Origin: DASXKD01 sp963734725
Lineage (GTDB): Bacteria; Actinomycetota; Actinomycetes; Streptosporangiales; Streptosporangiaceae
Assembly: GCA_963734725.1 (NCBI GenBank)
Contig: CAVTIX010000009.1
Coordinates: 186,001-250,000, forward strand
DNA length: 64,000 nucleotides
Direction of reading: 5' to 3'
Part shown: piece after piece, positions 56,185 to 64,000 of the stretch
Layout: each line of letters begins with the position of its first letter
How positions within the stretch are numbered: position 1 is the stretch's first letter
Notes under the pieces: model-generated
Database searches by the model: none
The model's input: the letters and a program-made list of their open reading frames with translations, nothing else
What the model was told of the DNA's origin: nothing
Position numbers and translations under genes: made by a program

Positions 56185-57288
56185 ATGGGCAGGCATCACG
56201 GCGGGGGGCAAAGTAGGAAGCTCTCGGTACGCCCTCATCGGGCGATCATGAACTCCTGGGTCGTTGTGGCGTTCGCAGTGGCCGGAGTCTTGGCCCCTGC
56301 AGGCAGCGCGGCTGCGTCGGGCCCGGCCCGACTGGACGCCACGCGCACGGCATCGCCGGCCGCGGCGGCGGCGGCGGCCGGTAGCCGGATCGCGTTTTCT
56401 CAGTGGGACCTGCTTCCTGGGGGGAACCTGGCGGGTCATTCGAACGTGTACACGATCAGCCCGGACGGCACCGGCCGGCGCCAGCTCACCCACGTGGGCG
56501 CCGCGCAGGCGGCCGGCGCGCCGGACTGGTCTCCCGGTGGCGCCAAGATCGTTTATGCGAGCAACCAGACCGGTGACTACCGGATCTGGGTGATGAACGC
56601 CGACGGCTCCGCCCAGCGGCGGCTTACCGATGATCCCGGGTTCGCCGACCTGGATCCGGCCTGGTCCCCGGACGGCACACGCATCCTGTTCAGCCGGTGC
56701 GACGATCACGTCGGCTTCATCCTGGCCTGCGATCTGGAGGTGATGAACGCCGTCGGCGGCGGCATGCGGCGGCTGGCCGGTGGTCACTGGACCTACGTCC
56801 GCGGCCAGTACTCCCCGGACGGGAGGCGCATCGTGGTGGGGGCGGACCGGGGCGGCTTGCTGAGCGCGCTGTGGGTGATGCGCTCGGACGGGACGGGGCT
56901 GCACCGGATCACCCGGCCGTCGCTGGAGGCGTTCTGGCCGGGCTGGTCTCCCGATGGCCGGCGCATCGTGTTCACCGACAACTGCTGCCAGGGCGGCAGC
57001 AACATCTGGACGGTGCGCCCGGACGGGACGGGGCTGCGGGAGCTCACCCACTTCGTCGCACCGCTGCAGGACGGTTTCGCCAGCTACTCGCCCGACGGCC
57101 GGCGGATCGTCCTGCTAGCCAGCGGCAAATGCTGCCAGTACTTCTACGTCATGAGCGCCGACGGCTCCGGCCTGCACCCGGTGCGCACCGGCGTGCCCTT
57201 TACGTTCCTCACCGACTGGGGGCGGGCCGGCGAGCGCTGCCCCGCGACCGATGGCCAGGCCGCCGAGAGCAAGGGGGAACCAGCATGA
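56185..57288 (+). CDS. secreted TolB-like (WD40-like) beta-propeller, 367 aa
   Basis: ATG 56185 follows GGGGGC at 56176. A basic start and signal peptide (WVVVAFAVAGVLAPAGSAAA) precede six-fold PD40 repeats: ISPDGTGRRQLTHVG, DWSPGGAKIVYASNQTG, AWSPDGTRILFSRCDD, YSPDGRRIVVGADRGG, GWSPDGRRIVFTDNCC and YSPDGRRIVLLASGKCC. Such propellers mediate protein contacts at the cell surface. The gene overlaps the next by four bases (ATGA at 57285-57288), so they are coupled and probably work together. Confidence 0.85.
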   Translation: MGRHHGGGQSRKLSVRPHRAIMNSWVVVAFAVAGVLAPAGSAAASGPARLDATRTASPAAAAAAAGSRIAFSQWDLLPGGNLAGHSNVYTISPDGTGRRQLTHVGAAQAAGAPDWSPGGAKIVYASNQTGDYRIWVMNADGSAQRRLTDDPGFADLDPAWSPDGTRILFSRCDDHVGFILACDLEVMNAVGGGMRRLAGGHWTYVRGQYSPDGRRIVVGADRGGLLSALWVMRSDGTGLHRITRPSLEAFWPGWSPDGRRIVFTDNCCQGGSNIWTVRPDGTGLRELTHFVAPLQDGFASYSPDGRRIVLLASGKCCQYFYVMSADGSGLHPVRTGVPFTFLTDWGRAGERCPATDGQAAESKGEPA

Positions 57289-58463
57289 GACGAGCAACGA
57301 TATTTGCGCGCCGGGCACTGGCGGTGGCCGCCTCGCTCGCGACCGCCTGCCTGACGATCACCGCGGCGCCTGCGGCGGCCGCCGGGCCGCCTGCCGCCGG
57401 CCCGCCGGGCGCCGGGAGGATCGCCTTCTCCGACTTCATGACCGGCCAGGTCTACGCGGTGAACCCGGACGGCGCCGGGCTCGCCCAGCTCACCCACGAG
57501 CCCAGCGGGATCGCGGCGCGCTGGCCCGACTGGTCACCCCGTGGGTCCCGGATCCTGTTCGTCCGGTTCAACCCGTCCAATGGTGTGGGCCGCATCTGGA
57601 TCATGAACGCGGACGGCTCCGGCCAGCGCCAGCTTGCCTCCGACGCGCCGGGATACCGTGACTACCAGCCCAGGTATACCCCCGACGGCAGGCAGATCGT
57701 GTTCATGCGCTGCTCGCCGAATGACGGCCTGTGCGCGATCTGGATCATGCGCTCCGACGGAACCCACCGGCACCTTATTGTTCCCTTCATCGAGGCCCCC
57801 AACGAGACCAATAACTTCTTCCCAGATGTGTCACCGGACGGCCGCCGCATCGCCTTCACCCGGTTCGGGTTCCATGGAGTCATTTCACAGGTCTGGGTGG
57901 CCCAGATCAACGGCCGGCATGCGCGCCCGCTGACCGCGCCGCGGCTGGAGGCATTCGGGCCGAACTGGTCACCTGACGGCCGCCACATCGGGTTCAGCAG
58001 CAATTCCAACCGGACGCAGTCCAGCCTTTACGTCATGCGCGCCAACGGCACCGGCGTCACCAGGCTCGCCACCACCAAGTGGCCAACCAACAACATCGGA
58101 TCCTCGTACTCGCCCGGCGGGGGCCAGATCGCCTTCTCCAGTGACCGGCGGCACCCCGACCTGTGCTGCGTGGACCTGTTCGTGATGCGCGCCAACGGTT
58201 CCCGGCAGCACCTGGTGGACACCGGCCTGCAAGGCGTCCTCGACGTCGACTGGGGCACCGCGTCGGCGGTCCCGGCCGGATCGCCGGGCACCCTCTCCCG
58301 CCCCCCGGCGGGCGGGCCAGCGAGCGGCGCCTCCCGCTATACGGGCTGCCACAAAGCACCGGCCGGGCTGACCGGCAACATGCCATTCGCCCGGGCGCCG
58401 GACGGCCATCCAAGGATCGATGGCAAATCACATGATTCTCCGCACGCCACACCGTGCCCATAA
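57285..58463 (+). CDS. second secreted TolB-like beta-propeller, 392 aa
   Basis: ATG 57285 overlaps the stop of the preceding paralogue. Signal peptide (RRALAVAASLATACLTITAA), then PD40 repeats: YAVNPDGAGLAQLTHEP, DWSPRGSRILFVRFNPS, YTPDGRQIVFMRCSPN, DVSPDGRRIAFTRFG, NWSPDGRHIGFSSNSNR and YSPGGGQIAFSSDRR. After the propeller a disordered tail of about 75 residues rich in Pro, Gly and Ala ends the protein. Tandem paralogues on one transcript suggest a heteromeric surface complex (inference). Confidence 0.84.
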   Translation: MRRATIFARRALAVAASLATACLTITAAPAAAAGPPAAGPPGAGRIAFSDFMTGQVYAVNPDGAGLAQLTHEPSGIAARWPDWSPRGSRILFVRFNPSNGVGRIWIMNADGSGQRQLASDAPGYRDYQPRYTPDGRQIVFMRCSPNDGLCAIWIMRSDGTHRHLIVPFIEAPNETNNFFPDVSPDGRRIAFTRFGFHGVISQVWVAQINGRHARPLTAPRLEAFGPNWSPDGRHIGFSSNSNRTQSSLYVMRANGTGVTRLATTKWPTNNIGSSYSPGGGQIAFSSDRRHPDLCCVDLFVMRANGSRQHLVDTGLQGVLDVDWGTASAVPAGSPGTLSRPPAGGPASGASRYTGCHKAPAGLTGNMPFARAPDGHPRIDGKSHDSPHATPCP

Positions 58464-59036
58464 CACCCAGCACACCGAGCCGGGACCCGGACCTCAGCCG
58501 AGCGAGCGCCACAGAATGACCTGTTCGGTTTGTGACCAGCGGCGTCGAGGGCACCTGCTTCGGCTGTCACACCTTGGCAGTGGACGCTTGGCTATTTGCT
58601 CTCGGAGGGTCCTATGTAGCGTGCACCTGGCTGCGAGAGTGCGCCGTGCAGACCTCGGTTGATCTCACGGAGCGAGGTCGGATCGTCCTAGAGGTGCCGC
58701 CTTCCCGGCACTGCCCGCGTATGCCATCAGGAGCGACCCATTGTGTCGATCTTGTAACAGGATTAGTGTCTGCTGATGCCGGTGACTTTAGAGTTGTTCC
58801 GGTGATTTTGGGGCTGCTGGTGATTCGATGGGGGTGTTCAGCAGCGAGCGGGATATTCATGGGCGCCGAGATGATCCTCCTGGGCATCCGCAACACGCTG
58901 CCCAACTGGGGCACGTTCACCTTCGGCGCTCCGCTCCCTGTCCCGTCCCGCCCGCTAATCCATTGCAACGAGTGAACTGCCCAGCTCCGCGTCCGGAGCC
59001 GGGCAGTAGTTCCGGCGAGTAGGGAGGAAACACTGT
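58464..59036. other. no gene recognised
   Basis: About 570 bases between the propeller pair and the CXXCH protein. One frame of about 145 codons (58532-58975) is open but has no coding features. GGGAGGAAA just before 59037 is the ribosome binding site of the next gene. Confidence 0.4.
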
Positions 59037-61181
59037 ATGAAAGCCATGCGTTACAAGATCGCGCTGCTGTCGCTCTTGTCCCTTCCGGCGGTGCTCCTGG
59101 CCGCCGCCGGGGGGCCGGCGGCGGCGGCTCCGCACACCAGCGCCGCGGGCGCTGTGACCTCATCCAGCCTGGGGTCATTCAAGCCGACCTTCACCGGCCC
59201 GGCCGCGACCGGCTGCGCCGGCTGTCATCTGCTCACCGGCCCGTTCCGCACTCCGTCTACGGCACATCTGTCCGCGAGCCAGGCACGGAGCGGGCAGGCG
59301 AGGTCGCTGGATAGGGCGAGGGCGATGCCAATGCTGCGTCCCCGAGTGCCACACGTCAATGGTCCCGTCGTCAAGGTCCCGACGGTGAGCTGCCAGCCGC
59401 TGCGTCCTGGCTGCGACACCATCAGCTCGTTCGCGGGCGGCGCGAGCGGCGTGAACGGCATCAACGCGGTCAACAGCGCCTCGTTGAAAACGAACTTCAT
59501 AGGGGACATCGAGCCCCCGGATCAGGGCCTGTGCGCCGGCAACGGATCCGTGGTCGAAACCAACAACATTGGCGAGATCCTGATTTTCAACAAGGCCCTG
59601 AAGCGAGTATCACCGGTCATCCCCCTGAACATGGTGATGGGGCTCGCAAAGCGGCACTGGAGCAGCGGTGGAGACCCCACGTGCCTGTTCGACTCCGCCA
59701 ACGGCGGGCACTGGTTCTTCAGCCAGGTTGTCTCGGCCAGCCCGGAGTCCAAGGGCGGCCCGCTCGCGGGCTGCTTCATTGCCAAGGCCAATACCTGCTT
59801 CCAGGGCATCGCGGTGACCACGGGCTCGAGCCCGTTCGGCCCGTATAACGTCTATTTCCTCAATGCCAACTTCAACCCGCGCGAGCCAGGCTTTCCCTTC
59901 ATGCTCAACGACTTCGGGAAGATCTCGGCCACCCGGGACGCGTTCCTGCTGTTCTATGACGAGGCCCCCCTGAGGGGGAACGGCCTGGGCGGCGGCTTCT
60001 TCAACGGCGCGCAGGAATTCGCGTTCAACAAGAACGCGCTGGAAAGGGGCCTGCCCGTCACCACACCCAGCGGGAAGCCGAATCCCGCCGTCACCGTGGC
60101 CTACGAGAACATGGGCCTGCTGAAAACACCGAACGGCACCTGTTTCAGCGACAACAGGTTCTTCCAACCCGGCGTCGCGTGCTGGATCGGCGTGATCCCC
60201 GCCGTGGCGGCCAACCCGGGCCAGTTCGACAACAGTCACGGCGGGTCCGGGTTCATGCTCACCACCGTCAACTTCTACAGCCTGGGCGGTAACCAGCTGG
60301 CGGTGTTCGACTGGACCGGCCTGAAGAACCTGGACAGCGCCGGCTGCTCGGCCTGCTCCGGCATCCGCTTCGGCGGCCAGCTGTTCTCCGGCGTCCAGCA
60401 CTACTACGACCCGTCGGGCCTGGGGGCACCCGTTCCCGCGTCATTCCTCGCCCCGCAGAAGGCCGGGCCGATACCGCTGGGCGACGAGTGTGGCAAGGCT
60501 AAGCTCAGCAAGGTCGCCCACTGCCCCGAGGGCGGTATCAACACCAACGGCGATAATGTCACGCAGGCCGCGCAGGGGAATGGCCAGCTGTGGGCCGGCG
60601 TGGATACCGAGATCGTGCAGACGTACGCGGCCAGCAACACCCCCGAAACGCACGCGGGTGCCGCGTACTGGGTGGTCGGCACGCGTAGTTTCGACCAGAC
60701 CGGGCGGTTCAGCCTGACCAGCCAGTCGTACATCTCGGCGATGCACGAGGACCTGGAATTCCCGGCCTTCGCGGCGGGAGCCAGCAACGGCCGGGCCATC
60801 GCGTCCTTCACGCTGAACGGTAACGGCGGAACGGCCGGAGCCGACAACGGAGGCTTCTTCCCCAGCTCCGCCTTCGGCCGCCTGACCAGCACGTCGGGCA
60901 CGCTACTGCAGTCCACCATCAACATCGCCGACCTGGGCCAGTCGCCGCAGGACGGCTTCAGCGAGTACCAGAACTATCCGAGCGCCACCCCCGCCTTCCG
61001 GCCGCGCTGGGGCGACTACGGGAACGCGATCCTCATGGGCGGCAGGTACTACTTCGCCAGCGAGTACATCCAGCACCCGAACTGCAAGCCGCCCCAGTTC
61101 ACCCTGACCATCGGCACCTGCGGCGGGACCAGGAACGGTGGCGCGAACTGGGGAACGTCGGTCAACTTCGTCACCCCATAA
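59037..61181 (+). CDS. large secreted protein with a single CXXCH motif, 714 aa
   Basis: ATG 59037 with GGGAGGAAA eight bases upstream. A signal peptide (IALLSLLSLPAVLLAAAGGP) is followed at about residue 60 by ATGCAGCHLLTG, a CAGCH motif that could bind c-type heme. The rest looks like a large beta-rich domain: VGDIEPPDQGLCAG-like start, GGDPTCLFDSANGGHWFFSQ, FMLNDFGKISATRDAFLLFY, YNYPSATPAFRPRWGDYGNA-like end and many Cys pairs. It resembles exported proteins of unknown function in actinobacteria. A second heme site or Met ligand is not obvious. A strong terminator follows. Confidence 0.78.
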   Translation: MKAMRYKIALLSLLSLPAVLLAAAGGPAAAAPHTSAAGAVTSSSLGSFKPTFTGPAATGCAGCHLLTGPFRTPSTAHLSASQARSGQARSLDRARAMPMLRPRVPHVNGPVVKVPTVSCQPLRPGCDTISSFAGGASGVNGINAVNSASLKTNFIGDIEPPDQGLCAGNGSVVETNNIGEILIFNKALKRVSPVIPLNMVMGLAKRHWSSGGDPTCLFDSANGGHWFFSQVVSASPESKGGPLAGCFIAKANTCFQGIAVTTGSSPFGPYNVYFLNANFNPREPGFPFMLNDFGKISATRDAFLLFYDEAPLRGNGLGGGFFNGAQEFAFNKNALERGLPVTTPSGKPNPAVTVAYENMGLLKTPNGTCFSDNRFFQPGVACWIGVIPAVAANPGQFDNSHGGSGFMLTTVNFYSLGGNQLAVFDWTGLKNLDSAGCSACSGIRFGGQLFSGVQHYYDPSGLGAPVPASFLAPQKAGPIPLGDECGKAKLSKVAHCPEGGINTNGDNVTQAAQGNGQLWAGVDTEIVQTYAASNTPETHAGAAYWVVGTRSFDQTGRFSLTSQSYISAMHEDLEFPAFAAGASNGRAIASFTLNGNGGTAGADNGGFFPSSAFGRLTSTSGTLLQSTINIADLGQSPQDGFSEYQNYPSATPAFRPRWGDYGNAILMGGRYYFASEYIQHPNCKPPQFTLTIGTCGGTRNGGANWGTSVNFVTP

Positions 61182-61201
61182 CACAACCCGCAGAAACCAA
61201 C

Positions 61202-61242
61202 GGATGCCGCACCTCGCAATTCCACCGCGAGGTGCGGCATCC
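61202..61242 (+). terminator. 16-bp hairpin terminator
   Basis: GGATGCCGCACCTCGC and its perfect complement GCGAGGTGCGGCATCC enclose a nine-base loop, 20 bases after the stop at 61181. This is the strongest hairpin in the window. Confidence 0.8.
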
Positions 61243-61304
61243 TAGCCTCACGCCCGGCTAAATGACCTGCGCCACCTGCACGCGGCCGCACTACTCCTCG
61301 CTGG

Positions 61305-61435
61305 AGCCCGTCCACGTCGTCGCCGCCCGTCTTGGCAACGCCGTCCCTCTGTGAACTTGCGCGTCTACTCGCACGTCCTCCGCGAAACACGCCGCAGGCG
61401 TCAGCGTGGCTCGGACCCTCCCGCTTCGCGGTCTT
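61305..61435 (+). pseudogene. tyrosine recombinase C-terminal remnant
   Basis: The plus strand reads EPVHVVAARLGNA and, after a one-base shift, VNLRVYSHVLRE. This matches the end of tyrosine integrases (VxVVxxRLGHAxxxxTLxxYxHVL), including the nucleophilic Tyr. Nothing upstream belongs to it. It is not the missing end of the 12374 integrase in any simple way, as the flanks differ. Confidence 0.6.
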
Positions 61436-61438
61436 CGA

Positions 61439-61465
61439 CCGGGCAAACGTTGCTGGTCGCGGCAC
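61439..61465 (+). mobile_element. solo right end of an IS630-type element
   Basis: Matches the right terminal repeat of the 29286-31087 element at 23 of 27 bases (CCGGGCAAACGTTGC, then GCGGCAC) and is likewise followed by TA (61466-61467). No transposase or opposite end lies near it. It may be a remnant, or the edge of a non-autonomous copy. Confidence 0.62.
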
Positions 61466-61850
61466 TAAGTAGCGGGGCGGCCGCCATGAGACGAGCTGGA
61501 GTGATCGTGGCGCTCGGCGCCGAGTTCGCGGCGGACCGCCGCCTCCAAGTCGACCAGGATGCCAGCGATCCGCGCCATCACCCGCAGCCGCGCCTCATCC
61601 GAGCGGAACCGACAGGGGTACAGCGACACCGGCCACGCCTCGGCAAAGAGCAGGTTGTAATCCATTCAACCTGCTTGGTCAACCCGGATCGGTAATGAGG
61701 CGTCCAATACACGGCGGCACCAGTCCATGGTGGTGTCGCCATTGTGGGGGGCCTGGGGATGGGTCCGGTCTGGCTCACCCGCGGGGTGCTGGCCGGACGG
61801 CCGTGGATGCCTCGGGCTCGGCAATTGTCGGTGAACGGGAGGAATGCACC

Positions 61851-62167
61851 ATGATGAAGTTCAGAAGCAAGATCCTCGGCGCGATAAGCGCGGTCGCAGT
61901 TGCGGGAGCGCTGGCCGCCACCGGCTTGACCGCGGCCAGCGCCGCCGCCGGGGCGGGCAGCCCCGGGTTCGAGTACTTCCAGCTTTGAACGGCACCTACC
62001 GGCTGAGCGGTGGCACGGGGGCGTACGCCGGGATCAGTGGGCATGGGATCTACCGGCTGAACATCACCTTTGTCGGCGCGCGCAACTCGGCGGGTAAGTG
62101 CAGCAACAAGCTGCCACCCACGGCCTTCCAGCAGATCATCAGGGCACAGGGCCCGGTCAGCCTGTAA
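61851..62167 (+). pseudogene. small secreted protein with internal loss of frame
   Basis: ATG 61851 follows GGGAGG. The first 45 residues are a signal peptide and short mature start (ISAVAVAGALAATGLTAASA, GFEYFQL) ending at a stop. A second frame continues NGTYRLSGGTGAYAGISGHG and KLPPTAFQQIIRAQGPVSL. The GGTGxYAGIxGxG pattern belongs to small exported beta-barrel-like proteins of actinobacteria. A deletion or shift near 61985 has joined the parts out of frame. Confidence 0.6.
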
Positions 62168-62587
62168 CGAAACGATGGCCGGCATGCTCAGCAGGCTGAC
62201 GGCCCGTTCGAGCCGGGCCATGCCACCCACCTTTGTACCGAGCGCAGGTGAGCACCGGCACCCCGACCGCCTGGCGCACCGCCAGCCGCGGATGCCGGCC
62301 CGCCGGGCGGAGTTACCTTGTGGCATGGGTGACGCGCCCGGGCCGCAGGATCTCTCACAAGCTCCCATCGTCTGCCCGATCTGCCACCAGGTACACGAAC
62401 GCTGCGAGTTCACGGCCGGGTCGGTGTACTGCGCCCGGCCAGACTCCCGGAACCCGCACCATCGCGACCCCGGCCGGGGTCGTACGCGCCGCGGCACGAG
62501 CAACGGCCGCCGGGCTGACCGGCGGGGGATGCCGGCGCAGACTCGGGGGGCGAGTAGGCCGGCGACCGTTGCTCGGCAACCCTGTCG

Positions 62588-62915
62588 GCTACCCGGCCAG
62601 GCCGGGACTATGCGTGCTTCAGCAAGGCCCCTCAGGCGCGCGAGGCGGCCTGGCCCGGCAGGTAATGGCCGGGGCGGCGACGGGTCACTCGGCGCCCCCG
62701 CCCCGGGTCCCCAGGGGGAATCCGGTTTGCTACCCGGGTGCGCCGGGATTATGCGCAGTTCACCGGGACCCCTCAGACGGCGGGCCTCCTGGCGGGCATG
62801 GAATGGCCCGGGGCGGGCGGCGTCCCCCCAGGCGCCCCCGCCCCGGCCTCCTAGGGCCCCGTAGCCCTCTAGGAGGCATCCGGTCGCTACCCGGGTGCGC
62901 CGGGATCATGCGCGG
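62588..62915 (+). repeat. three degenerate tandem units, spacing 141 and 157 bases
   Basis: GCTACCCGG starts at 62588, 62729 and 62886. Units two and three share GCTACCCGGGTGCGCCGGGA; unit one differs at several places. Between units are GC-rich hairpins, for example CCTCCTAG/CTAGGAGG at 62847-62876. Unit two encodes RVRRDYAQFTGTPQTAG in one frame and unit one a similar but shorter peptide. The rest of 62168-63256 has no recognised gene. Confidence 0.5.
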
Positions 62916-63256
62916 TGGACTCGCTCGCCCGATCGCCGGCCGCGGTTGGCCCCGCTTGCGCAGTGCGGCCAGATCACGCCTCCGCTCCCAACAATCACAA
63001 CGTTCAGCCAGACCACATCGTTACGCCGGGCAATGGCGAGCATCGGCAGCCCGTCCCGCCGACCGCCAGGCGCGAGGCTGGGCTGTGAGAAAGCAGCCGC
63101 ACCGAATGATCATTATGACCGGGCAGCTGACGTAAGAACCGGCCACCGACTGCCGTGCCGAACGGCGGCTCGGCGCGCGGTTATTTGGCCTTTCCTCGTT
63201 ACTTAGGCGGGCTGTGATCTGCCCCGAACATTCCGGACAGCGGATTTGTGGTTAAT

Positions 63257-64000
63257 TCACGCTGCGGACTGCCGTTCCAGGTATTCCTCGTGGACTTGCT
63301 GCGGGGTCCGGTACTGTAGCCCGGAGTGCCTGCGCTTGGAGTTGTACCAGAATTCGATGTACCTCACAACGTCGCGGCGCGCGTGCTCCCGGGTAGGATA
63401 CTGGGTCCGGTGGACACGCTCGTTCTTCAATGCGGCGAAGAACGATTCGGCCATCGCATTATCATAGCAGATCCCGGTGCGCCCGACAGACTGCCGAAGG
63501 TTATATTTCCTGAGCGCCCCGGCGAACTGCTGGGACATGTAGTTGCTGCCGCGGTCGGAGTGGAAAATAGCATTCCCGCCGAGAGGATAATTGCGGGCGG
63601 CCATCTCGATAGCCTTCTCGATGAGCGGCGTCTTGTAGTTATCGCCCGTCGCCCACCCGATCACTTCCTTCGTATGGCAGTCGATAACCGTCGCCAAATA
63701 GAGCCAGCCCTGCCACGTCGGAAGGCAGGTGATGTCGCCGACCATTTTCTGGCCGGGCGCGGCGGCGGTGAAGTCCCGCTTCACCAGGTCGGGAATGTCG
63801 TGCTCCTGGCCGTCGCCCTCGGTGAGGCTGAACCGCCACGGCCTCGGCTGGCAGGGCTCCAGGCCCAGCTCGCGCATCACCGACCGCACCAGCTCCGGCC
63901 CGGCCGGCACGCCCCAGGCCACCAGGTCTGTGTGCACGCGCCGGTACCCGTACGTCCCATCCGATTCATCGAATGACTTCTTCACGATCAGGGCGAGTTC
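63257..64000 (-). CDS. IS3-family transposase OrfB (integrase core), 5' end outside the window
   Basis: The frame enters from the right edge (ELALIVKKSFDESDGTYGYR) and ends at 63257. It shows YGYRRVHTDLVAWGVPAGPE, the DDE domain with KMVGDITCLPTWQGWLYLAT (first Asp), AIFHSDRGSNYMSQQF (second Asp) and GICYDNAMAESFFAALKNER (Glu), and the end HSGLQYRTPQQVHEEYLER. This is a typical IS3/IS150-like OrfB. OrfA and the start of OrfB lie beyond 64000. Confidence 0.9.
   Translation of the reverse strand, partial: ELALIVKKSFDESDGTYGYRRVHTDLVAWGVPAGPELVRSVMRELGLEPCQPRPWRFSLTEGDGQEHDIPDLVKRDFTAAAPGQKMVGDITCLPTWQGWLYLATVIDCHTKEVIGWATGDNYKTPLIEKAIEMAARNYPLGGNAIFHSDRGSNYMSQQFAGALRKYNLRQSVGRTGICYDNAMAESFFAALKNERVHRTQYPTREHARRDVVRYIEFWYNSKRRHSGLQYRTPQQVHEEYLERQSAA

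Noticed and set aside
58532..58975. 148-codon open frame between secreted-protein genes
   Set aside because: No ribosome binding site, no signal peptide and no coherent domain pattern.
61465..61665. 66-codon minus-strand frame (MDYNLLFAEAW start)
   Set aside because: Could be a remnant of a mobile-element gene, but I cannot assign it and its C-terminus runs into the solo IS630-type end.
62588..62915. CRISPR array
   Set aside because: Units are long, imperfect and unequally spaced, and no cas gene is near. Nothing else in the window has CRISPR spacing.

Overview
High-GC DNA with actinobacterial codon use, GTG/TTG starts and families typical of soil actinomycetes: SigE-family and ECF sigma factors, an FtsH paralogue, the actinobacterial type of universal stress protein, BrkB, ScyD-like and TolB-like secreted beta-propellers. 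The order cannot be fixed from the window; a Streptosporangiales-, Catenulisporales- or Streptomyces-like soil actinomycete fits. No stable RNA gene is complete here; only the 3' part of a tRNA-Pro is present.

The left and middle thirds (about 1-49.4 kb) are accessory DNA dominated by insertion sequences and broken genes. 1-10.6 kb: an M56-like tail, a YceI gene split by an IS1182-type element with a CTAG target duplication, a membrane protein, a frameshifted FtsH, an IS4-type element, a decayed PCMT/FxLD-type methyltransferase and an ECF sigma factor. 10.6-13.3 kb: a patch of lower GC with a coiled-coil-like unknown gene, a tRNA-Pro 3' fragment (att core) and a truncated tyrosine integrase. 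14-22.4 kb: DUF3533-like, universal stress protein and MmyB-like pseudogenes, IS110 and IS66 remnants, and an intact SigE-family sigma/membrane partner/lipoprotein module. 22.5-27.5 kb: an intact epimerase, a cNMP-domain/thioredoxin-reductase-like fusion and a ScyD-like secreted protein.

28-34.3 kb held one large CHAT-NB-ARC-TPR (STAND type) gene, now split by a 1.8-kb IS630-type element that carries a VOC/glyoxalase gene as passenger; removing the element at its TA duplication restores the reading frame. 38-46.6 kb is a three-level nest: an integrase-core (IS481-like) transposase gene is split by a 7.5-kb serine-recombinase element (DUF5372, HTH protein, small ORF, recombinase). The recombinase is in turn interrupted by a group II intron with exact recognisable boundaries and by an ISKra4-type element. 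An IS1634-type element follows.

The right quarter (49.7-61.2 kb) is calmer: a secreted PQQ-type beta-propeller, a secreted GH3 glycosidase, two translationally coupled secreted TolB-like propellers and a large secreted protein with one CXXCH motif. These look like exported surface or saprophytic functions. The end (61.3-64 kb) returns to remnants: an integrase tail, a solo IS630-type end, a broken secreted protein, degenerate tandem repeats and an IS3 transposase running off the edge.

Single-base frameshifts are very common, also inside young-looking mobile elements. Some may be assembly indels, so 'pseudogene' calls that rest on one indel are less certain than those with truncations or insertions.
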